This document shows positions 47,502 to 57,751 of a DNA stretch of 64,000 nt, piece by piece (position 1 is the stretch's first letter; each line of letters begins with the position of its first letter). This stretch comes from Chaenocephalus aceratus (Eukaryota; Chordata; Actinopteri; Perciformes; Channichthyidae): contig CM043792.1 of the NCBI GenBank assembly GCA_023974075.1, positions 20,034,824-20,098,823 of the forward strand, written 5' to 3'. The notes under the pieces are model-generated. The model was not told where the DNA came from and made no database searches. It was given only the letters and a program-made list of their open reading frames with translations. The translations under genes and the position numbers were made by a program.

Positions 47502-47943
47502 TGTTAAGAATGTCACGAGGCTCAGGACCCAAATGCACAACACCAGAAACAGATTAGAATTAACAAGGTCTTTTAATTAAGGTCAAACACAAAACACTCA
47601 CTTGGAGGATCAAAAACTCTAAACCAAAAAACATCTACATGACTATCAAAAATATACTTCACACGATCAAGGGATGACTGGCAGGCTTGACGAGACAAGA
47701 CGAACTGACACAAGACAAAGGGAGACGCAGACTATATATACACACTAGGTAAGGGGACACAGGTGGCAACAATTAAGGGAGGGGCTGACAATCACACTGG
47801 TGGGAAAAACACACCAGGGCAGGAATGCTCTGAAACGAGAGGGAAAGGTTACTACAAAATAAAACAGGAAATCACAAGACAAGGCAAAAGACAAGAGGAC
47901 TGAACTAAATAAATTAACTTAACACAACTGTCTAGACACCACA
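47502..47943 (-). repeat. 3' LTR of chromovirus 2
   Basis: 442 bp; on the plus strand starts TGTTAAGAATG and ends GACACCACA. It differs from the 5' LTR (52388-52829) by A/G at about 47598 and G/A at about 47896. Confidence 0.93.
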
Positions 47944-50900
47944 GTACCCCCTCCTTTACGGACGGCTCCGGACGGCCCAGCGAGTTCCGGATGGCTTTTG
48001 TAAAAATCCTTTATCAGGTTCTGGTCCACGATGAAGCTAGACGGGATCCATTCCCGCTCTTCCGGTCCATAACCCTCCCAGTCCACTAAAAACTGCTGAC
48101 CCCTTCCTCGTTTTCTGACCTTCAGCAGACGCTTGACAGTGTAGACCAGACCTCCATCAATGAGCCTGGGAGGAGGGGGGGGCTTGGAAGCGGGAACCAT
48201 TTTGCTTTCCTTGACCGGCTTGAGTTTGCTTACGTGGAATGTTGGATGGACTCTGAGTGATCTAGGCAGGCGCAAACGAACAGACACAGGGTTAATACAC
48301 TTTTCCACAGTGAATGGGCCTACAAATCTTGGTGCCAGCTTCCTAGAGACTACGTTCAGGGGCAAGTCTCTGGTGGATAGCCACACTTTCTGACCCGGTC
48401 TGTACACAGGTGCAGGACGGCGATGCCGATCAGCCGCTTTTTTCATGCGGGCCGAAGTCCTAAGGAGGACCCGACGTGCTGAAGCCCAAATGCCATGACA
48501 GCGCCTGACCAGTGCGTGTGCCGAGGGAACCATGACTTCTTTCTCTGTCTCTGAGAACATGGGAGGTTGGTAACCGTAGACGCACTGGAACGGGGTCAAT
48601 CCGGTGGCAGAGGTAGGCAATGAGTTGTGGGCGTATTCTACCCACGTGAGGTGTTTACTCCAAGAAGCTGGGTTTTGGGACACCAGGCACCGGAGGCAGG
48701 TTTCCAGTTCTTGATTCAGTCTCTCCGTTTGTCCATTTGATTGGGGATGGTAACCGGAAGAGAGGCTGACAGAGGCCCCGATGAGGCTGCAAAACTCCCT
48801 CCAGAAACGGGAGACAAACTGAGGACCCCGGTCTGACACGATGTCCCTGGGAAAACCGTGGAGACGACAAACATGGTGCAACAACACTTCAGCCGTTTCT
48901 TTGGCCGATGGCAGTTTAGGCAAAGCAATAAAATGTGTCATTTTAGAGAATCTATCCACCACCGTGAGGACGGTGGTGTTACCTTTGGATTCTGGCAGTC
49001 CGGTGACAAAATCCACTGAGATGTCGGACCAGGGCCGACTGGGGATAGGCAGCGGCCTGAGCAGACCCATCTGGGGCCTGGAAGAGGTCTTATTCCTGGC
49101 GCAGATGGTGCAGGCGGCCACATACTCCTTGACATCTTTCTCCATAGATGTCCACCAGAACCGTTGCTTGATGACGTACATGGTTTTTTTTACCCCAGGA
49201 TGGCAGGTGAGCAGCGAGGTGTGAGCCCATTGAATGACCTTAGGACGCACAGTTTGAGGAACAAACAACCTATTTGGGGGGCAACCCCTAGGTGTCGGGC
49301 TCTCACCGTTAGCTCGTTTCACCTCTGTTTCTATTGGCCAAGTTACCGCTCCAACCACACAGTTTAGTGGAAGGATGAGCTTTGGTTCCTTTGCCGAGGG
49401 TTCAGGATCAAAAACACGAGAGAGTGCATCTGGCTTGGCATTTTGTGAACCGGGTCTAAATGACAAGGAAAAGTTAAAACGAGTGAAGAACAAAGCCCAT
49501 CTTGCCTGACGTGAGTTCAGTCTCTTAGCTTTTCGGATGTACTCAAGATTTTTATGATCCGTCCAGACTATGAATGGTTGCTCTGACCCCTCCAGAAAGT
49601 GTCTCCATTCCTCAAGCGCTGTTTTGACTGCCAAAAGTTCTCTGTTGCCTACATCATAGTTGCGTTCAGCAGGTGTTAACTTACGTGACAGAAAAGCACA
49701 TGGGTGAAGTTTGCTGTCCTTGGCTGAACGTTGTGACAACACAGCCCCAACTCCATCATTGGAAGCATCCACCTCCACCACAAACTGCCGTAGTGAATCA
49801 GGAGTGATGAGAACAGGAGCAGAGGTAAACCGTCTTTTCAATTCCTGGAAAGCTTTGTCGGCCTGTAGAGTCCACAAAAACTGAACATGGGTTGAGGTGA
49901 GTGAGTGGAGAGGTGCAGCTATGGAGCTAAAATGTCTTATGAAACGTCTGTAGAAGTTAGCAAAACCGAGAAATTGCTGTACCTTCTTCCTGTTGGTGGG
50001 TGTGGGCCAATTTGCGACAGCACTGACCTTGCTTGGATCCATCTTGACCTGGTCCGGAGCAATGATGAAGCCCAGGAATGAGACAGTGGTCTTGTGAAAT
50101 TCACATTTCTCCGCCTTCACGAATAGTTGGTTTTCCAGAAGGCCTTGGAGGACCTGGCGGACATGCTGAACATGGGACTCTTCATCAGGAGAGAATATCA
50201 ATATATCATCCAGGTAGACAAACACAAAATGATTCAAATATTGTCTGAGCACGTCATTCACAAGAGCCTGAAATACAGCAGGAGCATTAGTTAGCCCAAA
50301 TGGCATTACTAAGTATTCATAGTGGCCACTGGGGGTATTGCATCCAGTCTTCCATTCGTCCCCCTCCCTTATCCTGACCAAGTGATAGGCATTCCTCAAG
50401 TCAAGTTTAGTGAAGATCTTAGCTCCTTTTAACAGTTCAAAAGCAGTGGAAATGAGGGGGAGAGGGTACCTGTTTTTTACCGTTATATCATTCAGGGGAG
50501 AGTAGTCTATGCAGGGTCGGAGGGATCCGTCTTTTTTACCCACGAAGAAAAATCCGGCGCCAGCAGGAGATGACGATGGACGAATGAGGCCCGCCTTCAG
50601 AGATGAGTCAATGTAATCCGTCATAGATTGTCTTTCAGGACCAGAAATTGAGTATAGACGTCCCTTGGGAATGGGGGCACCCGGTAGTAAGTCAATTGCA
50701 CAGTCATAAGGTCGATGAGGAGGCAACGTAGAGGCCCGAGTCTTACTGAAAACCTCCCTCAGGTTGTGGTAACAGGAGGGAACATTGGGCAGGTCTGGTA
50801 AGTCAGAGGCATGGTCATGAGTTACTTCCTTCGTCTCCACCTCACTACCTGAAGTAACCCTTCCTACAGATAGCCCTTCAACTTCTCCTGGTGAAACCAA

Positions 50901-52124
50901 ACATGTATGATTACATTCTCTTCCCCAACCCTTCACCCTACCAGAACGCCAGTCAATGTGAGGGTTATGTCTTTTCAACCATGGGAAGCCTAAAATCATA
51001 GGGTGTTGTGAGGAGTCGAATAAATGGAATGTCATGAATTCTGTGTGGTTGTGATTTATGATAACCTGGACGGGTTCTGTGTGGTGAGTGACTTGAAACA
51101 ATAATCTTCCATCAAGGGCGCTGGCATTTAAAGGTTGAGCTAAGGGCATGGTGACAATGTTCAAGCTTTTGGCAAAATTCCAGTCCATAAAACTTTCGTC
51201 TGCTCCTGAATCAATGAGAACATTCTGTGTTAAGGTTTTCTTACCTAATTTTACTTGGATAGGAGTCTGCGTACGAGGAGAGTAGTCAGAAGTTAGTCGG
51301 CTCACCAGTGCCCTCCTCTTGCCTGGGGAGCCCCGTCTTTTAGTGAGCAAGCGGCCATCAGGTGTCCACGATGCCCGCAGTAGAAACACAGGCCCTGGCG
51401 GAGGCGCCGTTCCCGCTCCTCCAGTGAAAGTCTTGCTCGGCCAAGTTGCATGGGTTCCTCTGATGTGGTGGATGGCGTTGTCAAAGGAGGCTTGATCCAG
51501 ACCCCTGGAAACTGAATCCTCCCTCATCCGGATGCCACGAGGAGGCCCCCTGGAGCTTGGTGAACGAACTGCAGGATGTTCTCTTTCTTTTTGTCTATCC
51601 CAGAGCCTATTATCTATTCGTATAGCCAGAGCAATCACAGAGTCTAAATCTTCTGGAAGATCTAATGGGACTAAGTGATCTTTGACAAGGCCTGAAAGTC
51701 CATTTACAAAGGCGTCCAGCAAGGCCAGATCATTCCAGCCACTGTCTGCTGCTATTGTCCTAAACTCTATGGCATAATCAGACACTCTTTGATTTCTTTG
51801 CTTGAGTTGAACTAGAGCTTTAGCCGCTTCTCTCCCTGGCGCTGTACGATCAAAAATCTTTTTAAGGGAATCAGTAAACAGTCCAAGTGATCTGCAAAGG
51901 GGAGAGTCTCTAGCCCATTCTGCTGTAGCCCACGCTGCTGCTCTACCAGTCAAGTGTGTTATCATGAAAGCTATTCTAGACTGGTCTGTTGGAAAAGCAG
52001 AAGGCTGATGTTGATAATGCAGGTCGCATTGGACTAAAAAAGGACGACAGTCACCTGAGTCACCGGAGAATTTCTCTGGAGATGCGAGACGAGAGCATGA
52101 AGAAGAAGTAGGTCCTTGGATCAC
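47919..52124 (-). CDS. Chromovirus 2 capsid-to-chromodomain polyprotein, 1401 codons without stop
   Basis: Order from the N-terminus: capsid (about residues 15-190; [20 protein letters not shown]), a stretch read out of frame where the knuckle should be (about 195-275), protease ([15 protein letters not shown], about 300), reverse transcriptase with YLDD, RNase H ([10 protein letters not shown]), integrase (HHCC finger; [21 protein letters not shown]) and chromodomain ([32 protein letters not shown]). All catalytic motifs are present. The frame ends inside the 3' LTR. The true gag start lies at 52369 in another frame, so this frame has no genuine initiator at its N-terminus. The pol part could be functional. 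Confidence 0.85.
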   Translation of the reverse strand: MIQGPTSSSCSRLASPEKFSGDSGDCRPFLVQCDLHYQHQPSAFPTDQSRIAFMITHLTGRAAAWATAEWARDSPLCRSLGLFTDSLKKIFDRTAPGREAAKALVQLKQRNQRVSDYAIEFRTIAADSGWNDLALLDAFVNGLSGLVKDHLVPLDLPEDLDSVIALAIRIDNRLWDRQKEREHPAVRSPSSRGPPRGIRMREDSVSRGLDQASFDNAIHHIRGTHATWPSKTFTGGAGTAPPPGPVFLLRASWTPDGRLLTKRRGSPGKRRALVSRLTSDYSPRTQTPIQVKLGKKTLTQNVLIDSGADESFMDWNFAKSLNIVTMPLAQPLNASALDGRLLFQVTHHTEPVQVIINHNHTEFMTFHLFDSSQHPMILGFPWLKRHNPHIDWRSGRVKGWGRECNHTCLVSPGEVEGLSVGRVTSGSEVETKEVTHDHASDLPDLPNVPSCYHNLREVFSKTRASTLPPHRPYDCAIDLLPGAPIPKGRLYSISGPERQSMTDYIDSSLKAGLIRPSSSPAGAGFFFVGKKDGSLRPCIDYSPLNDITVKNRYPLPLISTAFELLKGAKIFTKLDLRNAYHLVRIREGDEWKTGCNTPSGHYEYLVMPFGLTNAPAVFQALVNDVLRQYLNHFVFVYLDDILIFSPDEESHVQHVRQVLQGLLENQLFVKAEKCEFHKTTVSFLGFIIAPDQVKMDPSKVSAVANWPTPTNRKKVQQFLGFANFYRRFIRHFSSIAAPLHSLTSTHVQFLWTLQADKAFQELKRRFTSAPVLITPDSLRQFVVEVDASNDGVGAVLSQRSAKDSKLHPCAFLSRKLTPAERNYDVGNRELLAVKTALEEWRHFLEGSEQPFIVWTDHKNLEYIRKAKRLNSRQARWALFFTRFNFSLSFRPGSQNAKPDALSRVFDPEPSAKEPKLILPLNCVVGAVTWPIETEVKRANGESPTPRGCPPNRLFVPQTVRPKVIQWAHTSLLTCHPGVKKTMYVIKQRFWWTSMEKDVKEYVAACTICARNKTSSRPQMGLLRPLPIPSRPWSDISVDFVTGLPESKGNTTVLTVVDRFSKMTHFIALPKLPSAKETAEVLLHHVCRLHGFPRDIVSDRGPQFVSRFWREFCSLIGASVSLSSGYHPQSNGQTERLNQELETCLRCLVSQNPASWSKHLTWVEYAHNSLPTSATGLTPFQCVYGYQPPMFSETEKEVMVPSAHALVRRCHGIWASARRVLLRTSARMKKAADRHRRPAPVYRPGQKVWLSTRDLPLNVVSRKLAPRFVGPFTVEKCINPVSVRLRLPRSLRVHPTFHVSKLKPVKESKMVPASKPPPPPRLIDGGLVYTVKRLLKVRKRGRGQQFLVDWEGYGPEEREWIPSSFIVDQNLIKDFYKSHPELAGPSGAVRKGGGTVVSRQLC
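51302..51484 (-). pseudogene. Chromovirus 2 gag zinc knuckle, +1 frame
   Basis: It encodes [20 protein letters not shown] and [14 protein letters not shown], equivalent to the knuckle of chromovirus 1. It is +1 relative to the surrounding capsid/pol frame and in phase with the gag N-terminus at 52369. A stop in this frame lies near 51530, so the frame change must occur between there and 51490. Confidence 0.75.
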
Positions 52125-52369
52125 AGCCTCAGGCAGGGGTGCAGCCGCGGAAACAGTTTGAGATCCAGCTCCAGGTGGGCAAGGACACGAACAAGCTGAT
52201 CTGCCAGGTGGTTTACTTGGCTGTTCACAGATGTTTGGAAGCTTTCTTGACGACCACTCAATTCTCTCACTCCCTGGTCAATTGATTTCAGCTGATCGTC
52301 ATGCTGAGACAAAAGCGTGCCTTGTGAGCGCAGAGCTGCTCTGAACCTGTCTGGGTCGGCTGGGTCCAT
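52121..52369 (-). pseudogene. Chromovirus 2 gag N-terminus
   Basis: It starts MDPADPDRFRAALRSQGTLL at 52369, 18 bases after the 5' LTR, with a helical region like that of chromovirus 1 (MNPSN..ALTHQGNLLGQHE). The frame departs from the capsid frame near 52180, where [15 protein letters not shown] in the other frame leads into the capsid. A one-base lesion there is the simplest reading. Confidence 0.75.
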
Positions 52370-52387
52370 TCTTTGGTCAGTTCGTAC

Positions 52388-52829
52388 TGTTAAGAATGTC
52401 ACGAGGCTCAGGACCCAAATGCACAACACCAGAAACAGATTAGAATTAACAAGGTCTTTTAATTAAGGTCAAACACAAAACGCTCACTTGGAGGATCAAA
52501 AACTCTAAACCAAAAAACATCTACATGACTATCAAAAATATACTTCACACGATCAAGGGATGACTGGCAGGCTTGACGAGACAAGACGAACTGACACAAG
52601 ACAAAGGGAGACGCAGACTATATATACACACTAGGTAAGGGGACACAGGTGGCAACAATTAAGGGAGGGGCTGACAATCACACTGGTGGGAAAAACACAC
52701 CAGGGCAGGAATGCTCTGAAACGAGAGGGAAAGGTTACTACAAAATAAAACAGGAAATCACAAGACAAGGCAAAAGACAAAAGGACTGAACTAAATAAAT
52801 TAACTTAACACAACTGTCTAGACACCACA
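52388..52829 (-). repeat. 5' LTR of chromovirus 2
   Basis: 442 bp. On the minus strand TATATATA (52626-52617 region) precedes, by about 30 bases, TCAGTTCGT (52594-52586). This 9-mer is exactly complementary to ACGAACTGA just outside the LTR (52385-52377). That fits a transcript whose 5' end folds back as primer. Confidence 0.93.
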
Positions 52830-52834
52830 CTATT

Positions 52835-53934
52835 GACCAATGGGGGAAAAAACACAGCAACAGAACACATAAATAAAACAAGGATAACTGTGACTTATTG
52901 TTGAGTAAATAACAGTGTGTGTTTTAAACCTGGGTCCTCCCTGCAGAGATTTCTCCACTTTCTATGATTTTTTTTTTTTAATGATATTGTCAACTGTAGA
53001 TGTTTACAATATAGTAAGTTAGGAATTGAATGAGAACATATTTATTTGCTTTTGTTTCAACATTGGATATTTTGTGTTTCTGGTGGATTCAATCGAATAT
53101 TGAGAAAATGGTTTATGTAAAAATGTTTTACTTACATTTTACGTTTTTTTATTTGACACTTTTTTTGACAGTTTTATGTTTACCTTAAAATTACAAAGAA
53201 ATATCTTAAAGTCTTATAATAGTAATACACTTTTATATTACGAGTTACATATTTAATTACAGATAATACTTTTTATTTTACGTACATCTGCATGTATTTT
53301 CTGAAAGTGCAAAAATACTGTAAATATTATATAGTACATTTACTGTAACGTAACGTTATTTGTTGTTATTGTCAAAATACTTAAAATAATGTTTTGGGTT
53401 GTTAATTTATAGTTAATATCTGTCATTTTACAGGATTTTGCAAGTTATTTAAAAAAACATGATAATTACTCTAAACATTTACAGTTATTTCCTGTAAAAT
53501 TACGATCTTTTTTTACAGTGTAATAGACTGCAAAACAGAGTAGAGTACTGCAGACTCCAATGAGTTGTTTGTAACAGACTCACACTAACAATATATATTG
53601 TTATATGTCACTTAGCTTTGATCTCCAGTTGTAACAGATAATTAGTTACATAACAAAAGTGATCAACGTATACATACAGATGCAGTCACAGAAATTCTGG
53701 AGCATTTACATCAGAATACAAGGACAGTGACATTCATTCAGTTTAGAGTTCCATTCCAATATGTTGTATGGTTGTATATGGTTATGTATAGGTTACATAA
53801 TTTAATTGGGCACATAATCCAGTATACAGTTGTAAAGATTTCAAAGGGATCTACCCGTACAGCTTTTGCAAAGCAGCTCAGTTCCACAAAATGATGTTGA
53901 TTACTATGATTTTTTCTATTCCAATTTAAAGACG
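52835..53934. other. No recognised gene; TTTTACAG motifs
   Basis: AT-rich. Several TTTTACAG/CTGTAAAAT motifs occur at 53430-53520, like those at 42400-42545 near the left end of the 14.7-kb insertion. No long frame. Confidence 0.45.
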
Positions 53935-54290
53935 AGTTTTATATCATTGTATAGAATTCTATAGAATTTAGTATAGGTTGCATTAGAGAGAAAATGTCAT
54001 GCATGTTTTCTTTGAATGCTATAGATTTCTACAGATTTCTATAGATTTCTACAGGTATGTCATGAGTCGGTTCTGTCCTATAGAATTATTTAGATTGTTA
54101 TAGTTTTAATTATAGAAGTTTATAGAAAAGTACAAATGTATAGTATTCTACAGAATGATCTAGAGATTTCTATAGTATTCTATAGAATTATTTAGCATGG
54201 CTTACAAATACGACTATGTTCTATAACATGCTATAGATTTCTACAAGATTCTATAGGATTCTATTGGATTTTATAGATTTTTTTGCTAAG
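53935..54290. repeat. AT-rich field of CTATAGAAT motifs (right)
   Basis: Degenerate copies of TCTATAGAATT and TTTCTACAGATTTCTATAG, like the field at 41950-42390. Position and sense are compatible with a pair of inverted subterminal arms of the same element. Confidence 0.7.
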
Positions 54291-54631
54291 GGTATACACT
54301 CAAAAACGTAAGTTTATTCCAATACGAAGATTGTGACAGATCTGAAAAACGTGTCCTTAAAACGAGCCTCCTCGCAATTGTATGCACATTATTTATTCAG
54401 CCGTTTGCTGTTTAATCTGATATATCATTCAAAAGAGAGAAAAAAGCTTAGAAAACGGCAAATGCTCAATACAGGCGATGACGTCACCATTGCGCGTCCC
54501 CGCGAACAGGGCTTCAATCCACGGCAAGGCTTCAACCTACGGCATAACACCGGCCGTCAACGGCCCTTGACGACCAGCCGTTCTGTGGTTCTCCAGATTC
54601 TACAGATGGCGAGTCCGCCCCTGCTGTGCAG

Positions 54632-56244
54632 TCTTAATAGGCTATGATTAAGTTCTGAGAATGTCTTCTCTGACAGTTGTTGTTGTTGACTGTATGCTTT
54701 TTAATATGGACAACGAATCTGTGCATATCACCACCCTATCTGGTCTGACCTCTTCAACCCACTGTAATCCTATTATTACAGCCAGCATTTCTGCTGTGTA
54801 CACTGATAATTGATCAGACCCTCTTTTTGAGATCGATATTTTAAAGTCTGGGATGTATACCAACTCCAACACACTCTTCCTTGTTCTTAGAAACATCTGT
54901 GTACATTTTTAGGTAATTACTTTTCGTTCAGATACATACTTGTTTTAATTCCCACTTCATTTATTTGCCACTCTTTTTTCCTTTCTACGATACTCATATC
55001 TATGTTAGCTTCTGGGAAAAGCCATGGAGGAACACTGCTAAATGGGGTTACTTTGGCAAATGTGATGGTCTCCACTCCATATGCCCTCGTTCTTTCCTTA
55101 CTTGTCCAGCCAAACCCACGTCCTTGGAACTTTGCATATTCCCAGCAATCCTGTAATATTCTGTTTGTAATATTTTCTTCTCCACTTCCTTGTAGCCTGA
55201 CCCAGTATGACAGAGCAAGTTTCTCTCTTCTGATCTCCAGAGGTGTTTCTCCTGCTTCCATCAGAACTGCATTGATAGGGGATGACTTTATCGCTCCAAT
55301 ACACAGCCGCAATGCTTTATATTGTATTCTATAAAAAAATGTAAAAGCAATATTTTTGCTGCTGCTCCATACACTATACAACCATAGTCTATTGTGGCCC
55401 TCATAATTGATCTGTAAATGTCTATTAATGCTTGTTTGTCTGCGCCCCAGTTGCATCCAGCTACAGCTCACAATAAATGTAACACTTTTTTACATTTAGT
55501 TTCCACTTGATTAACATGCATTTTCCATGTATATTTGCTATCAAACCACAGTAGGTATTTGAACTCATTCACCTTTGTCATTGGACGATCATATAGTGTT
55601 AGCTGTTGGCCATCAATATTGCGTCGATTTGTAAATAGTAAATAGCATGACTTGCTTTCTGACATTTTGAATCCCCATTATATGACCACCTCTCCACTTC
55701 TTTAATCGCTCTAGCTATATTCTCCATTACGTATGGGGCATTTCTTCCCCTCATCCAAATAGCCCCATCATCTGATTGGATGCATGTGTCTAAGCACGTA
55801 AATATATCATTAATCATGATGTTAAATAATATTGGACTGACTGCACTCCCTTGGGGAATACCATTTTCTATTTCAAAATAATTGGAAATATCTGCTCCAA
55901 CCTTTACGCTAAATATCCTGTCTGTTAAAAAGGCCCTTACCCAATTGTACATTCTCCCTCCAATACCCATATACTCAATTTGATCAGTAATCCATCCCTC
56001 CACATAGAGTCGTACGCCTTTTCAATGTCAAAGTACACTATTGCCATTATCTCTTTCATTTTCGATGTTTTTTCCACATCATTACTCACTCTTACTAATG
56101 CATCTATTGTGGACCGCCCTTTACAAAATCCGCTCTGAAAACTACTCAGCAGCCCTTTCTGTTCCAGTACATGTGAGAGCCTATGAACAATGATCTTTTC
56201 CATCCATTTCCTTAGGTGTGATGTAAGAACGATTGGTATGTTGT
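54632..56244 (-). pseudogene. Nimb copy B reverse transcriptase and RNase H 5' part
   Basis: RNase H start 54648-54896 (AEMLAVIIGLQWVEE, CTDSLSILKS). Reverse transcriptase frames 56203-55937, 56003-55599, 55665-55468 and 55471-54917 carry the same motifs and mostly the same breaks as copy A. Copy B has lost the residues before the DDGAIW motif (QSDDG versus QSALADDG in copy A). The shared breaks show that both copies descend from one already dead insertion. Confidence 0.8.
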
Positions 56245-56256
56245 CCAGCGGATGTT

Positions 56257-56600
56257 TCTGGTCAGCTTCGTTTTATCACAGGGCTTCATGGAAGGCTTCT
56301 CAATTCTCTAATTTCCCCTCCTCGACTCCTATCTTCGTGTCTTAGGCTGCATCTCACTTCGGTTAAATCAAATCCTTGCGTCGTTTCCCTGCGTTTAGTC
56401 CCTCCCACCAGGGAAGCATGGAGAGACGCATGGAAACTACGATAACTAGGGAAATGAGTTTTAAGAGTAATGGGACGTCCTTACCTCCGGAGCGTCACGT
56501 GAAGCGACGTCCGTTTGTGATGAGTCCGCACAGGTGATCGTCTGACAGACAGCAGCCACCTCTGTCCCCGTTATTTTTCACAAACACCCCCGCCACACAT
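56257..56600. other. Flank of unit 2
   Basis: 56257-56427 matches 13760-13945 (for example CTGCATCTCACTTCGGTTAA and CCTCCCACCAGGGAAGCATG), apart from an 11-base difference in the CTTGCGTC repeats. Beyond 56427 the units diverge. No gene seen. Confidence 0.6.
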
Positions 56601-56840
56601 TTACCGACATAATAATAATAATAATAATAACTTTATTTATATAGCACCTTTCATACATGGGATTGCAGTTCAAAGTGCTTTACATCAGTAAAAAATAAGA
56701 CATAAAATAAGTGTAAAACAAGCAGCAAGAGCAAAGCATAAAATGGGATAAAATAATTAAAAATAAAAACATGGGGAATAAAACATAGAGAAATGGTGCA
56801 ATGTCAATCACAGAGAATAGTGCAGTATAATAGTGTAAAA

Positions 56841-57348
56841 TCAGTAAAATGCTTTGGTAAAGAGATAGGTTTTAAGCTGCCCTTTAAAAATGCCTAATGT
56901 ATTGGCTTCCCTAATATTGTTGGGTAACGTGTTCCACAGTTTTGGGGCGTAGTTTACAAAGGCTGCATCACCGATTTTCTTATGAGTTTTTCTGGTGACC
57001 TCTAATAGACCTGCATCTGACGATTGCAGTGTTCTGGCGGATGTGTAGATTATTAGAGAATCAGCAATGTAGCTGGGTCCTTGTCCATTTAGAGCTTTGT
57101 ATATGAGGAGAAGCACCTTAAAATCAATTCTAAAAGTTACAGGAAGCCAGTGTAGAGTAGCTAAGGCAGGACTAATGTGTTCCCTCCTTTTGGTATTCGT
57201 CAGTCGTCTAGCTGCAGAGTTTTGAATGAGCTGGAGTCTTCCAATAGCTTTCTTGGGGAGACCAGTGAATAGTGCATTGCAGTAGTCTAGTCGGCTAGAT
57301 ATAAAGGCATGAATTAGTTTCTCTGCATCATTTTGATTTATGAATGGT
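56841..57348 (-). pseudogene. L2 ORF2 C-terminal part
   Basis: It encodes DAEKLIHAFISSRLDYCNAL, LQLIQNSAARRL, HWLPV and FKGQLKTYLFTKAFY with a stop at 56841, the typical L2 C-terminus. Open throughout; separated from the polymerase only by the insertion at 57349. Confidence 0.85.
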
Positions 57349-57751
57349 GTTAGAGAATATTCTCCTGTTGTCTGTGTATAGGGGAGCATTTTAGTGTTTC
57401 ACATGTGTCTGCCTGCAACTTAGAGCAGGGCACAGGTCAAAGGTCTTGCCTTCCTGTTGGGGGAAGTGTGGCCAACTAGGCAGATGAGTCTAAACAGACT
57501 TTCTTTGTCTCTGAAGATCCTTTATTTAATTATGATTAGAAAGGGCGCAAACAGAGGCTCCTCCTGGATCCGCTGGGTAGAATTGCCTGTGTATTCCTCA
57601 GTGTTAACTCGGGATTTCTCAATGCACGTTGTGGAAATGCCTTGGACTCACCCACGGCCGTGACTCTCAATTAAACTCAGTGTTTTGATATAAAGCGGAC
57701 TCCAGCCTCCATTTCTTCCATCAACATTGCTGAAAAGAAGTTTCTCTCACA
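57349..57751. mobile_element. Unclassified 0.4-kb insertion in the L2 reverse transcriptase
   Basis: AATGGT stands on both sides (57343-57348 and 57752-57757), and joining them restores the L2 reading (AKVRPF..NQNDAEKL). The ends GTTAGAGAATATTCTCCT and the reverse complement of AAAAGAAGTTTCTCTCAC agree at about 13 of 18 positions. Inside, 57395-57726 also looks like an LTR (TGTTTCAC..CATCAACA, with AATTAAA near its end), so a solo LTR with odd flanks is the alternative. Confidence 0.5.

Larger units (their letters stand above)
47502..52829 (-). mobile_element. Ty3/gypsy chromovirus 2 (Tf1/sushi type), 5328 bp, TSD CTATT
   Basis: Two 442-bp LTRs flank a gag-pol frame on the minus strand. CTATT duplicates lie at 47497-47501 and 52830-52834. 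The LTRs differ at only two positions. Pol is open from the capsid to the chromodomain without a stop. The family differs clearly from chromovirus 1 in LTR and length but shares domain order and the leader sequence GTACGAACTG. Confidence 0.95.
39882..54623. mobile_element. 14.7-kb hAT-ended insertion, TSD CTGTGCAG
   Basis: CTGTGCAG occurs at 39874-39881 and 54624-54631. Directly inside are CAGGGGCGGACT (39882-39893) and AGTCCGCCCCTG (54612-54623), a perfect 12-bp inverted repeat. The interrupted Nimb frame proves the boundaries. Inside are a Harbinger-like palindrome (40281-41255), LINE fragments, a hAT (44614-45690), a TTAA MITE (46727-47089) and a chromovirus (47502-52829), about 8 kb in all. 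About 6.5-7 kb remain unassigned, including two AT-rich CTATAGAAT repeat fields near each end. No transposase was found, so it moved with outside help or grew after insertion. Confidence 0.85.
39106..56256 (-). mobile_element. I/Nimb-type LINE copy B, split by a 14.7-kb insertion
   Basis: The same 12-bp duplication as copy A (CCGGCGGATGTT at 39106-39117 and CCAGCGGATGTT at 56245-56256) bounds it, with the same G/A mismatch. Parts: Cys-rich C-terminus 39316-39570, RNase H end 39666-39881, insertion 39882-54623, RNase H start 54632-54896, reverse transcriptase 54917-56244. Across the insertion the codons for LNHSLLRLHRGGIDLQF are continuous once one CTGTGCAG is removed. It is the duplicate of copy A. 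Confidence 0.88.

Noticed and set aside
48160..49367. Plus-strand frames inside chromovirus 2
   Set aside because: Antisense shadows of the integrase and chromodomain coding region.
57395..57726. Solo LTR with TG..CA ends inside the L2 copy
   Set aside because: The flanking bases do not match as a duplication, whereas AATGGT further out does and restores the L2 frame. I kept it only as an alternative for the larger insertion.
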